Notes: a model not told the origin generated them from the letters alone. A stretch of 23,169 nt of DNA from Bacteroidales bacterium UBA5537 (GCA_002426025.1 DINP01000117.1:1-23169); one strand, 5' to 3'; shown: positions 1 to 6,341, counted from the stretch's first letter. Translations and numbers: made by a program.

Positions 1-49
1 CGGTCAGAATGCTTAGTTATTGTCCGCTGGTTTTTAGTCTTGTGCCAAA

Positions 50-124
50 TTATTGCAAGAATAGGAAAAAGAATTTTTCAAATCTTCCGGTAAATATTTC
101 TTGATTTTGAATAAAGGTTAACAT
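50..124 (-). CDS. possible 24-codon small ORF overlapping the dUTPase-like stop
   Basis: The stop codon of the dUTPase-like gene and an ATG overlap as TAATG, and a short frame of 24 codons follows before a TAA. The peptide is rich in Phe and has no recognisable motif. A different frame of the same stretch also stays open for about 25 codons, so the sequence may be the decayed or frameshifted start of a sixth gene of the cluster. Only the stop-start overlap argues for translation. Confidence 0.15.
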   Translation of the reverse strand: MLTFIQNQEIFTGRFEKFFFLFLQ

Positions 125-609
125 TATTTTCCACTTGCTCCAAGATAAGAGGTTTTCCTTTCTGAATGAAATTTAAGCAGTTCCTCATATGAGACTTCGA
201 CACTTTGTAATTTTGGTATTTTTACTAACACTCCTTGGGCTATAGCTTTTGTATATGGATGATATATATTATCATCATTATTTTCAACATTCTTTGTTAT
301 AATAATAGTTTTATTTGAAGTATTGTTAATTCCAATCTTTATTTCACCCCTATATCCAGAATCTACAACTCCCATTCTTACTGACATACATTTAGCACCG
401 GTACTACTTCTTTCTTTAATTATTAACGCGTATGAGCGGTCAAATGCAGTTGCAATACCTGTTGGAACAAGATATATCTCATTAGGATGAATAATTATTT
501 GTTCTTCAGGAAAACAAGCATTGAAGTCATATCCTGCATCTTCTTCATTCTTCTCCGGAATTATTGCATTTTCATTTATCTTTGCGAAATAAATTTTTTT
601 ATTATTCAT
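124..609 (-). CDS. dut: dUTPase-like nucleotide pyrophosphatase
   Basis: Trimeric dUTPases hydrolyse dUTP to dUMP and pyrophosphate. From the ATG at 609 the protein has 161 residues, the usual family length. Motif I is DAGYDF (residues 24-29), motif II RSSTGAK (67-73), motif III GVVDSGYRGE (80-89) with the expected catalytic Asp83 and base-selecting Tyr86, and motif IV KAIAQ (121-125). Motif V is degenerate: RKTSYLGASG (151-160) replaces the glycine-rich, Phe-containing consensus, and an acidic Asn/Asp insert lies before motif IV. A longer frame begins with TTG at 618, but the ATG is preferred; it overlaps the preceding gene's stop by 8 bases, which suggests translational coupling. It is last in the five-gene unit. 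The fold assignment is firm. The substrate is less sure, because a housekeeping dut is not normally found in such a cluster; a dCTP deaminase-type or modified-nucleotide substrate is possible. Confidence 0.85.
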   Translation of the reverse strand: MNNKKIYFAKINENAIIPEKNEEDAGYDFNACFPEEQIIIHPNEIYLVPTGIATAFDRSYALIIKERSSTGAKCMSVRMGVVDSGYRGEIKIGINNTSNKTIIITKNVENNDDNIYHPYTKAIAQGVLVKIPKLQSVEVSYEELLKFHSERKTSYLGASGK

Positions 610-1702
610 TTTTCTCAATAGTTTTAAATAAATCTGTTTTCAGAAAATAGTTTAAGCCCTCAGTAAAGTCCTTATTATAAGATTGTTTAGTGAAATTTTC
701 ATTTCTTACTAAACTAATCTCTTTTTTGACTCCGTTTAACATACACTCAATTCTACCATTGAAATTAGTAGCAACGCCTAACTTCGTAAATTGAATATTT
801 TGGGATTTTGTCAGTTCAACAAATTCACCCCATTTATCCTTATGCACAGTCCCGATAATTTGCCAATCACCCCAACTTAAATAAATATTCCATTTATTGT
901 AGTTATTATAATTACTAGCCTCCTCAATATATTCAGGAAGTGAAATATTATCTAAATCCATAAGAAACCCACATTTTGAGCCATCAGCAATATTCTTCAA
1001 TGATCCTAATACTCCATCTGAATTATCACTTGCAGCACTAAAAATGTTTTTGGAATTAAGTAACATCATATTTTTTGCTTGGGGCATTGGTTTTTCAAGA
1101 ATATCCTTTTCTTCTTTATTTAATGAGTCATATCCTTTAAAGTAAGCTTTTAAGAATTTAGACATAAATAATCCGTTGCTGCCTACACTAACTAAAATAT
1201 CTCCAACTCTACAGTTTGATCTTGTTATCCTTGATTGCTCCTTTTCTAAAATACCTATTGCAGTTCCATGTACTGAAAAAGTTTTTGATTCTCTAATGTT
1301 TCCACCTGATATATATATACCAAATTCACTACATGCCGCCACAACACCATCAAAAAAATCCATTAATGCAGAAAGCTTCATAGTTGCTGGAGCATCAACT
1401 GATAGAGAAATCGTAACTGGAAGACAACCCGTTGTAGCTAGATCACTAATATTCACAGCAATTAAATACCATCCCCAAGAAAAGAAAGACTCATAATTAA
1501 TTTTTCCTATTGCTGGTTCGGGACCAGCATCAGTGGTAATAACCAATTGCTCTTGATTTGTTTTTAATTTAATAAAAGCACAATCATCACCAATATTTTC
1601 AGAGCTAAGTTTTTGTATTTTTGGCAAAATATATTGTGACAATAACTTAAACTCTCCAACATCTCTTAAAATCAAATCTTCAAATGTAGAGTTCATTATC
1701 AT
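602..1702 (-). CDS. ThiL/PurM-like ATP-dependent kinase (AIR synthase-related)
   Basis: This family binds ATP in the AIR-synthase fold; ThiL itself converts thiamine monophosphate to the diphosphate. Visible motifs, in order: GEF near the N-terminus, GDDCA, TTDAGPEP, NISDLATTGCLP, GGNIRES, RVGDILVSVGSNG, SDNSDGVLGSL and a C-terminal GDWQIIGTV that replaces the usual GxDYELL of ThiL. Both halves of the fold are present. The protein has about 366 residues, longer than typical ThiL (about 320). The longest frame starts with TTG at 1717; ATGs at 1702 and 1696 are more likely, and both overlap the end of the upstream kinase gene (stop at 1680). No thiamine genes are nearby, so a different phosphorylated substrate is inferred. 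The family call is confident, the substrate is unknown. Confidence 0.75.
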   Translation of the reverse strand: MIMNSTFEDLILRDVGEFKLLSQYILPKIQKLSSENIGDDCAFIKLKTNQEQLVITTDAGPEPAIGKINYESFFSWGWYLIAVNISDLATTGCLPVTISLSVDAPATMKLSALMDFFDGVVAACSEFGIYISGGNIRESKTFSVHGTAIGILEKEQSRITRSNCRVGDILVSVGSNGLFMSKFLKAYFKGYDSLNKEEKDILEKPMPQAKNMMLLNSKNIFSAASDNSDGVLGSLKNIADGSKCGFLMDLDNISLPEYIEEASNYNNYNKWNIYLSWGDWQIIGTVHKDKWGEFVELTKSQNIQFTKLGVATNFNGRIECMLNGVKKEISLVRNENFTKQSYNKDFTEGLNYFLKTDLFKTIEKNE

Positions 1703-2978
1703 AAATGTATTTTGCAAGTTCGAGAATAGTTAGTCGCATGCTAATCTGATTTGTAAATTGGTGCGATAGCTTTAACATCCCAATTGAAATAATAAATAAG
1801 GGTATTATATATTGAGATTTGAAATCATCTTTATCACAGATTCTATTAAGAGAATTCCGAATAGTTGTTAACCAAGAATAGACACAATCATCCTCCACTT
1901 TTGATGAAATAGAATCATATTCAATAGATTTTGATAACTGATCGACAAAATCATATGATCGATCAGATGGAAGTTGTATGAACCTAAAATTGGCTTCCAT
2001 AAGAGCGAAATCTTTTACAAAATGAGCACTTTTTTGTGTCCAACCAAAGTCAATAATCATAGGCGTATCGTCTTGGGCAATCACAATATTTCTAGGGTGA
2101 AGATCACCATGAATAGCACCACATGAAAAATCTTGTTTCTTTTCTAAAACCTTGTCAAGAATCCAAAAGGGATTTATCCATTGTCTATTGAATTCCATTA
2201 AATCTTTTGTTTCTGAGCTTCCCCAGCAATTCAGCCAAACATTACTCCAATCACTATGATTTCTAAGATACCATTTATATTCCTCAAGATAGGTTCTATT
2301 TATAGTCAAAGGATTATCATTATTGATGTGCCAGAAATGAAAAATGTCATATGTTTCCCTTAAAATCTTATTCACTAAAGAAATATCAGCTTTATTTTGA
2401 CTACGAAATGCTTTTCTAATCAATTTCCATAGATTCTCTTCTTTTAAAATTGGCCTGCCTTTTCCGACACCTTTACTAAATGGGTAAATGTTTGATGTGA
2501 ATGGAGCCCATAAAAAACTATAGAACTTATCTTTTGAATAGAACATTGGGACAGCAAAATGTTGATTAGTAAAACTTTCAACAGATTCTGCATTTCCCCT
2601 TTCATCTTCAAGTTTATCTCCTTCAATATCATGTTTGTAAAACTTGAATAACATTGGATTAGAATATCTAGTAAATTCTTTGTGAACAAGACTAAAATAT
2701 GTCACAAAGACTCTTGAACCGCTAGCCCCTTCAACAGCACCAACTCTATTTAAGGGTAGAAGAATTACTTCAAATTCAGAATTATCTAATTGGTCTATTT
2801 CAATGTGTAATAGATACGGCCAAAAGATTTTAATATGATTTGAAAAATATTTGCCCTTTTTTATTTCTGCATTAGAGAATAAAAAATTAAAAAGTTCCTG
2901 GAATGCGTTTAATGAAGAATTTAACTCTTCATCAGCCAAAATATCAAAAGTAATACTATAACTAAGCCTATGTTTCAT
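1680..2978 (-). CDS. aminoglycoside-phosphotransferase-like small-molecule kinase
   Basis: The 432-residue product reads as one complete kinase-like fold. A glycine-rich loop GASGSRVF is at residues 84-91, a candidate nucleotide-contacting Lys112 follows in MLFKF, the catalytic loop is HGDLHPRN at 290-297 (Asp292, Asn297), and the metal-binding DFG Asp is 310. The segment after DFG (His, then DFALMEANFRF) resembles kinase-like domains that I recall being described in NTP-dependent conflict systems (ternary-complex-associated domain 9); this memory needs a profile check. The start is set at the ATG that forms an ATGA overlap with the upstream gene's TGA; a longer TTG-initiated frame would add 14 residues and lose that arrangement. 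The substrate cannot be read from sequence. It is the middle member of the five-gene unit. Confidence 0.75.
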   Translation of the reverse strand: MKHRLSYSITFDILADEELNSSLNAFQELFNFLFSNAEIKKGKYFSNHIKIFWPYLLHIEIDQLDNSEFEVILLPLNRVGAVEGASGSRVFVTYFSLVHKEFTRYSNPMLFKFYKHDIEGDKLEDERGNAESVESFTNQHFAVPMFYSKDKFYSFLWAPFTSNIYPFSKGVGKGRPILKEENLWKLIRKAFRSQNKADISLVNKILRETYDIFHFWHINNDNPLTINRTYLEEYKWYLRNHSDWSNVWLNCWGSSETKDLMEFNRQWINPFWILDKVLEKKQDFSCGAIHGDLHPRNIVIAQDDTPMIIDFGWTQKSAHFVKDFALMEANFRFIQLPSDRSYDFVDQLSKSIEYDSISSKVEDDCVYSWLTTIRNSLNRICDKDDFKSQYIIPLFIISIGMLKLSHQFTNQISMRLTILELAKYIYDNELYI

Positions 2979-3532
2979 ACTATCTGAAAGTTTAATTTTA
3001 TGTCTGGTCCTATAACCCAATAACCGTCGTTAACTTCTGATACAATTTTTACAAATAATTCATATGAAATCTCCCATCGAATCCCTTTTCGATCTATGTA
3101 ATAATCCATAACTTCAACAACATCATTTTTAAATGAATTAATAAATGATACATGTTTAATAATATCTTCATTTGTCTTTCTAAAATTTGCATAATTATAT
3201 CCAAAACCAATAATTAAATCTTCTTTTAGTAATCTAACTAAAAGATAATCATACATTTTATAAGGTATTGAATTGAAGGGAATGTAACGAAAGCGAATAG
3301 GTAAACATTCTCTAATTAAAAACTCGTTTATTTGGAATTCTGCTTCCTTTGATTTTATTCCTAATTCTTCAATATTTGATGCATATTTAAAATTATATGG
3401 ATTTCTTTCTTGAGTTGGAACTCTGATATCAAGCGACTGTGCAAGATCATATACTGAATAATTATAATTTAATTTAAGCAGACTATGATAAAAAAATACT
3501 AAAACACAGGTGTAATTTGGCCAACTATCCAT
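2975..3532 (-). CDS. papain/C39-like protein of unknown function
   Basis: The 185-residue protein has no family that I can name with certainty. An early Cys9 is followed by a hydrophobic helix-like stretch; His127 lies in a beta-strand-like HVSFINSF, and Asp143 in VVEVMDYY follows about 16 residues later. That Cys, then His-strand-turn-strand-Asp layout is what C39-type and BtrH-like papain-fold proteins show. The usual Gln of the oxyanion hole is not obvious, so activity is uncertain. A Trp-rich C-terminal segment follows. The start is placed at the ATG one base after the HIT gene's TAA; the longer frame would overlap the HIT gene by 44 bases. The stop overlaps the kinase start as ATGA. Such a protein could be a protease, a transglutaminase-like enzyme or an acyl or amide transferase; the motif reading is inference. 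Confidence 0.6.
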   Translation of the reverse strand: MDSWPNYTCVLVFFYHSLLKLNYNYSVYDLAQSLDIRVPTQERNPYNFKYASNIEELGIKSKEAEFQINEFLIRECLPIRFRYIPFNSIPYKMYDYLLVRLLKEDLIIGFGYNYANFRKTNEDIIKHVSFINSFKNDVVEVMDYYIDRKGIRWEISYELFVKIVSEVNDGYWVIGPDIKLNFQIV

Positions 3533-3533
3533 T

Positions 3534-4181
3534 TTATATTTTAAATAATTTAAGAGAATTAAGTACTTCCTTCTCAACGTCGTTTGTCATTTTCCAATCC
3601 CACTCTTTGTTAAGGTTAAATTTAGATATAATCCATTTCCTTAAAAACTGAGATTGAAAGATGAATAAATCACTCTCGTCACTATTCTCATGAATTTTGC
3701 AATAATATTTGCCTTTGCTATCTCGATAAAAAACGTAATTATTAGAAGTCCTAAGCATTTCCATCATTTCAGTAAAATCATCAAAATTGAAATACTTGAC
3801 ACCGAGCAACTCAGATACCCTAAAATTGGATTTAATTGGGATTATATGAACATGTGCATGATAAATACCACACCCAGATCCAGTAAAAAGACCTGCACCA
3901 TGCTCGAATAGAATGCAGTTTCTATTCAACTTTGATTCCACTTTACTTGCTAAATCCAATAGCTCTGAATAATATTCTGAATTAACTTCAGCCGTCGTTT
4001 CTATATGTTCTTTTGGAATAATCATATAAGAATATGGAATTAATTGTGCAAGTGACGGAATAACAATAAAGTTATTAGATTGAAGAACAATTCTATTTTC
4101 TAAAGATTTAAAGGCATATACTTGATTAAATATTGAATCTTTGAAAGATTCAATTTCCGTACAAAATCGACAATTTCTCAT
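3534..4181 (-). CDS. HIT-family nucleotide hydrolase/transferase with C-terminal extension
   Basis: HIT proteins hydrolyse or transfer nucleoside monophosphates through a covalent histidine intermediate (Ap4A, AMP-phosphoramidates, nucleotidyl sugars). The 215-residue product has an N-terminal Cys4-x2-Cys7 pair as in many zinc-bearing HIT proteins, the segment IPKEHIET, an FEHGAG segment, and the active-site HAHVHIIP (His108, His110, His112). Residues 120-215 form an extension with a SQFLRKWI...WDWK signature that I associate with a subgroup of HIT hydrolases. The ATG at 4181 is the first gene of the unit, and a TAACTTTG element lies just upstream. No other HIT gene is present in the window, so a housekeeping role cannot be excluded, but the tight linkage to four other enzymes argues for a pathway-specific one. 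Confidence 0.88.
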   Translation of the reverse strand: MRNCRFCTEIESFKDSIFNQVYAFKSLENRIVLQSNNFIVIPSLAQLIPYSYMIIPKEHIETTAEVNSEYYSELLDLASKVESKLNRNCILFEHGAGLFTGSGCGIYHAHVHIIPIKSNFRVSELLGVKYFNFDDFTEMMEMLRTSNNYVFYRDSKGKYYCKIHENSDESDLFIFQSQFLRKWIISKFNLNKEWDWKMTNDVEKEVLNSLKLFKI

Positions 4182-4205
4182 CAGAACAAATTTTTGAATT
4201 ATTTA

Positions 4206-4213
4206 CAAAGTTA
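4206..4213 (-). promoter_or_regulatory. candidate -7 element for the five-gene unit
   Basis: On the minus strand this reads TAACTTTG, an exact match to the Bacteroidota -7 consensus TAnnTTTG, about 25 bases before the HIT gene start. No convincing -33 TTTG is seen at the usual distance, so the call rests on one box in AT-rich DNA. Confidence 0.3.
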
Positions 4214-4282
4214 TAAATTTCACAACTTGAAAAGATATTTATCCTAAATATGTTTTTAAGTATTTTATAATCATATGTTTAA

Positions 4283-4330
4283 GCAAGTCAAACTTGCGCA
4301 CAACGGTTTGAATATGATGCGTGCCGCATC
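4283..4330. repeat. two adjacent short hairpins between DUF2971 and the HIT gene
   Basis: Two perfect small stem-loops sit 18 bases apart: GCAAGT-CAA-ACTTGC (4283-4297) and GATGCG-TGC-CGCATC (4316-4330). The intervening bases GCACAACGG are unusually GC-rich for this part of the window. No T-run follows either hairpin on the minus strand, so a simple terminator is unlikely. A cassette boundary or an RNA structure after the DUF2971 transcript are alternatives. Confidence 0.4.
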
Positions 4331-4394
4331 TTATTCGATTAGTTTTCTTTATTTCCTATATCATCAAATTTAAAATTCATTTTCTTTAAAACAC

Positions 4395-4431
4395 TTAACT
4401 GCGGTATGCATTATATTTTTTGTTAGCAAAC
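4395..4431. repeat. left inverted-repeat pair flanking the DUF2971 gene
   Basis: TTAACTGC (4395-4402) and GTTAGCAAAC (4422-4431) lie just past the DUF2971 stop. Both are exact reverse complements of elements on the other side of the gene (5301-5310 and 5313-5320). The spacing differs: 19 bases here, 2 bases on the far side. Confidence 0.5.
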
Positions 4432-4436
4432 GTTAT

Positions 4437-5258
4437 TTATATTAATCTAAAAGGAATGTCTGATTTTGTGATATTTACTTTTTTACTTGGGATTTTTGCA
4501 TTGATAAATCTTTTCATTCCTTCTACATGTAAATCAGAACTGAGAGGATGAACAATAATCTCAATTATATCATTATCTGGTGACATTTCTAACTTTAAAT
4601 ACTCGATAAAAACACCTTGTCCTGAAACTTTGAAATCACCTTTTTTTTCATTCTTAATTAATATTCTTACTTCTTCTTCGTCTTTATATGCCTCGTGTTT
4701 AAATGATGTCTTTAGTTTTTTAATTCCCTGAGTAAATTGCTCTTTAATATCATTTTGTTCTTTCATAAGTTTATCAACCAATTCCGGATCTTCTGTTTGC
4801 GTCATTTGCTTTGTTAGTGAATTAAATCTATTGAATTTTTCAGTATTTTCTTCAACAAATGATTTAATCATACTTTGTTGCAAGGAAAAGTCATAAATCA
4901 TTACAACTTTTTCCATTCTATACTCCGAATTGTTCTTTTCAATTATTGCATCTATGTTGAAAGCAATATTATATCCGTTACCATTTGCATAGTAATTCCA
5001 CATCGATAATGAGTCTGGATTTTTGCTGAGTGAAAAAATGAATTGTTGATTACTTGAATCTATTTTATAGTCTGTAATAAACAATTCAACATAAATAGTC
5101 TGCAAAAAACTATTTCTATCCAGAACCGAATGAAGTACGTTATCAAAATATGAATGCTCCGTAGGATCATTTAAGAATCTCTGGTGAGAACAATGTAATT
5201 CTGATGAATTAATAATACCAAATATTCCATTTCCAGTAGTATAATGATAGAGTCTCAT
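4437..5258 (-). CDS. DUF2971-family protein
   Basis: The 273-residue protein matches the DUF2971 pattern: an N-terminal LYHYTTGNGIFGII (residues 3-16), a FLNDPTE motif (29-35), the central SMWNYYANGNGYNIAFN segment (85-101) and a C-terminal EEEVRIL (194-200). A charged, coiled-coil-like stretch lies around residues 135-185. The molecular function of the family is not established to my knowledge. The H-T-containing start, hydrophobic G-I-I turn and late Glu recall ADP-ribosyltransferase-like folds such as RES and DarT; that is inference only. It is a solitary gene, AT-rich like the five-gene unit, and both sides carry inverted sequence elements, which suggests that it moves as a cassette. A toxin or defence role is possible but unproven. 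Confidence 0.8.
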   Translation of the reverse strand: MRLYHYTTGNGIFGIINSSELHCSHQRFLNDPTEHSYFDNVLHSVLDRNSFLQTIYVELFITDYKIDSSNQQFIFSLSKNPDSLSMWNYYANGNGYNIAFNIDAIIEKNNSEYRMEKVVMIYDFSLQQSMIKSFVEENTEKFNRFNSLTKQMTQTEDPELVDKLMKEQNDIKEQFTQGIKKLKTSFKHEAYKDEEEVRILIKNEKKGDFKVSGQGVFIEYLKLEMSPDNDIIEIIVHPLSSDLHVEGMKRFINAKIPSKKVNITKSDIPFRLI

Positions 5259-5300
5259 TTGACTTTGTATTTATCTGTTTTATGTATTTGATCTCTTAAT

Positions 5301-5320
5301 GTTTGCTAACTAGCAGTTAA
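5301..5320. repeat. right inverted-repeat pair flanking the DUF2971 gene
   Basis: GTTTGCTAAC (5301-5310) and GCAGTTAA (5313-5320) are the exact reverse complements of GTTAGCAAAC and TTAACTGC beyond the gene's other end. Read on the minus strand the order is TTAACTGC then GTTAGC, which superficially resembles the right half of an integron attC site. Confidence 0.5.
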
Positions 5321-5337
5321 ACGCGCCCATATAACAC

Positions 5338-5484
5338 TTATCTCTCCTTTACGCCAAATGTATCAATCTCTTGATAATCAACAATATTTCCAATAATATT
5401 CTTTTGTAAACGTAACTCCATGATTAATTTTCGTTCCATCTCCCCGTCTTCTTGTCGTTTCAGCGTTGCACAGTCAATTTTCAT
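5338..5484 (-). CDS. possible 48-residue small ORF
   Basis: An ATG-initiated frame of 48 codons runs on the minus strand and ends with TAA 14 bases before the cassette-like boundary upstream of DUF2971. The peptide is charged and has an ordinary composition: its first half is Lys/Arg/Glu-rich, and its second half (RLQKNIIGNIVDYQEIDTF) looks like the C-terminal end of a folded protein. I recognise no family. It could be the tail of a gene truncated by an insertion. A competing frame on the plus strand covers the same bases and has a less natural composition. Confidence 0.25.
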   Translation of the reverse strand: MKIDCATLKRQEDGEMERKLIMELRLQKNIIGNIVDYQEIDTFGVKER

Positions 5485-5701
5485 TTTTCTCTTTTTCTTG
5501 TTATGTCACCAAACCGATCACCATGACAAAGTCACGGCAGATTATCCATTCTCCCTTTCATGTCTTGCCCGAAACGCCCACATGCAGAACCGGTTGGCAC
5601 CGATCAACAGCCTAAAAATAAGGAATTTCTGAAAATTCCAAACAGGAGGAAGTAATTTAGAATCATTCTTTTTTCAAACCCTCAAGTGTATGTTGAAAAT
5701 A

Positions 5702-5731
5702 CTCAAGAGAAAGTAGAACATTTCTCTTGAG
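5702..5731. promoter_or_regulatory. perfect 11-bp inverted repeat upstream of the HU-like gene
   Basis: CTCAAGAGAAA and TTTCTCTTGAG are exact complements separated by 8 bases, about 100 bp before the HU-like start. A related half (CTCAAGTG) precedes it at about 5683. No T-run follows, so a protein-binding site or RNA hairpin is more likely than a terminator. Confidence 0.45.
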
Positions 5732-5740
5732 AATTTCATT

Positions 5741-5758
5741 AAAAGATAAGTATCTTTT
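5741..5758. promoter_or_regulatory. perfect 8-bp inverted repeat overlapping the promoter of the HU-like gene
   Basis: AAAAGATA-AG-TATCTTTT is a perfect palindrome with a 2-base centre. It abuts the candidate -33 region of the HU-like promoter, the position expected for an operator. Autoregulation by the HU-like protein is possible but is inference. Confidence 0.4.
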
Positions 5759-5790
5759 GTGTAAAAGTTGTTTATCTTTTTATACATTTG
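5756..5790 (+). promoter_or_regulatory. candidate Bacteroidota promoter of the HU-like gene
   Basis: TACATTTG (5783-5790) matches the -7 consensus TAnnTTTG exactly. TTTG at 5756-5759 could be the -33 box, though the 23-base spacing is longer than the usual 19-21. Transcription would start a few bases later and leave a leader of about 35 nt. Confidence 0.45.
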
Positions 5791-5831
5791 TGCTTTGTCA
5801 TTGGTCAAACTCACTTTAGAAATTCTCCCAA

Positions 5832-6209
5832 ATGTCAGTTGCATACAAAATAGTTCCGAAGAAGCAAAGTGCCGCAGGCGAAGTTGCCTGGCACAGCGTG
5901 ATTGTCAACCAGGGTATCGTTGGCAAGCGCGAGCTGGCTCAGCGCATCGCAGCGCGCAGCATATTGGGCGCACCCGAAGTGATGGCTGTGCTCGAAGCCC
6001 TGATCGAGACCATACCCGAACTGATGCGCGAAGGCAAGATACTGAAGCTGGAAGGACTGGGTAGTTTTCAGCTGTATGCCCGCAGCCAAGGCGCCTCCAG
6101 CCCTGATGCCTTCGATGAGCAGCTGATGAAACGCCCCCGACTGCATTTTCAACCCTCGCAACTGATCCGTCAGGAACTGGAGCTGATTGAGTGGGAGCGC
6201 AAGGAGTAG
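5832..6209 (+). CDS. HU-like DNA-binding protein (Bacteroidota type)
   Basis: The 125-residue protein belongs to the HU/IHF-like group common in Bacteroidota. These proteins begin with xVxYKxVxK, lack the classic HU start, and are thought to bend or coat DNA. Visible are the opening SVAYKIVPKKQ, a helical segment with KRELAQRIAARS (about 33-44), the LEALIETIPELMREG helix, and the KLEGLGSFQLYARS strand pair that matches the saddle of HU. The C-terminal part has an Arg/His-rich strand then an acidic helix. It is the only confident plus-strand gene, is clearly GC-richer than the genes on its left, and is convergent with the GH81 gene. The ATG is the first in frame after a good promoter. The role (nucleoid protein or local regulator) cannot be told from sequence. 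Confidence 0.85.
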   Translation: MSVAYKIVPKKQSAAGEVAWHSVIVNQGIVGKRELAQRIAARSILGAPEVMAVLEALIETIPELMREGKILKLEGLGSFQLYARSQGASSPDAFDEQLMKRPRLHFQPSQLIRQELELIEWERKE

Positions 6210-6320
6210 CCATACCGAAAGTCAAATATGCTCAAAACACATACGCGCATCTCAGCTGTTGTGCTAACCAAATCCTGATCAGACCAGCTGTAACGCGGCG
6301 GCGCTTGCGGGTGTTTCAGC

Positions 6321-6341
6321 AAAAACTGATCGTTAGTTTTT
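6321..6341. terminator. weak bidirectional terminator-like hairpin
   Basis: AAAAACT and AGTTTTT are exact complements around a 7-base loop between the convergent HU-like and GH81 genes. The stem is AT-rich and overlaps the GH81 stop codon, so the call is tentative. Confidence 0.25.

Larger units (their letters stand above)
5259..5831. other. intergenic region between DUF2971 and the HU-like gene
   Basis: Apart from the inverted elements, the 48-codon frame, the palindromes and the promoter listed separately, nothing supportable is seen. The stretch 5510-5630 is richer in GC than its surroundings and is open on the plus strand for a 70-codon frame (5420-5632), but its composition is not convincing for a gene. 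Confidence 0.4.

Noticed and set aside
4395..5320. Classical integron attC sites
   Set aside because: The R and L half-sites are suggestive but spacing and the complete attC fold are not matched, and no integron integrase is in the window. It is kept only as a cassette-like finding.
5702..5731. Rho-independent terminator upstream of the HU-like gene
   Set aside because: The stem is good but no T-run follows on either strand, and it sits before a promoter rather than after a gene.
5835..6225. Minus-strand frames over the HU-like gene
   Set aside because: The plus strand encodes a recognisable HU-like protein with a promoter; the others result from its high GC content.
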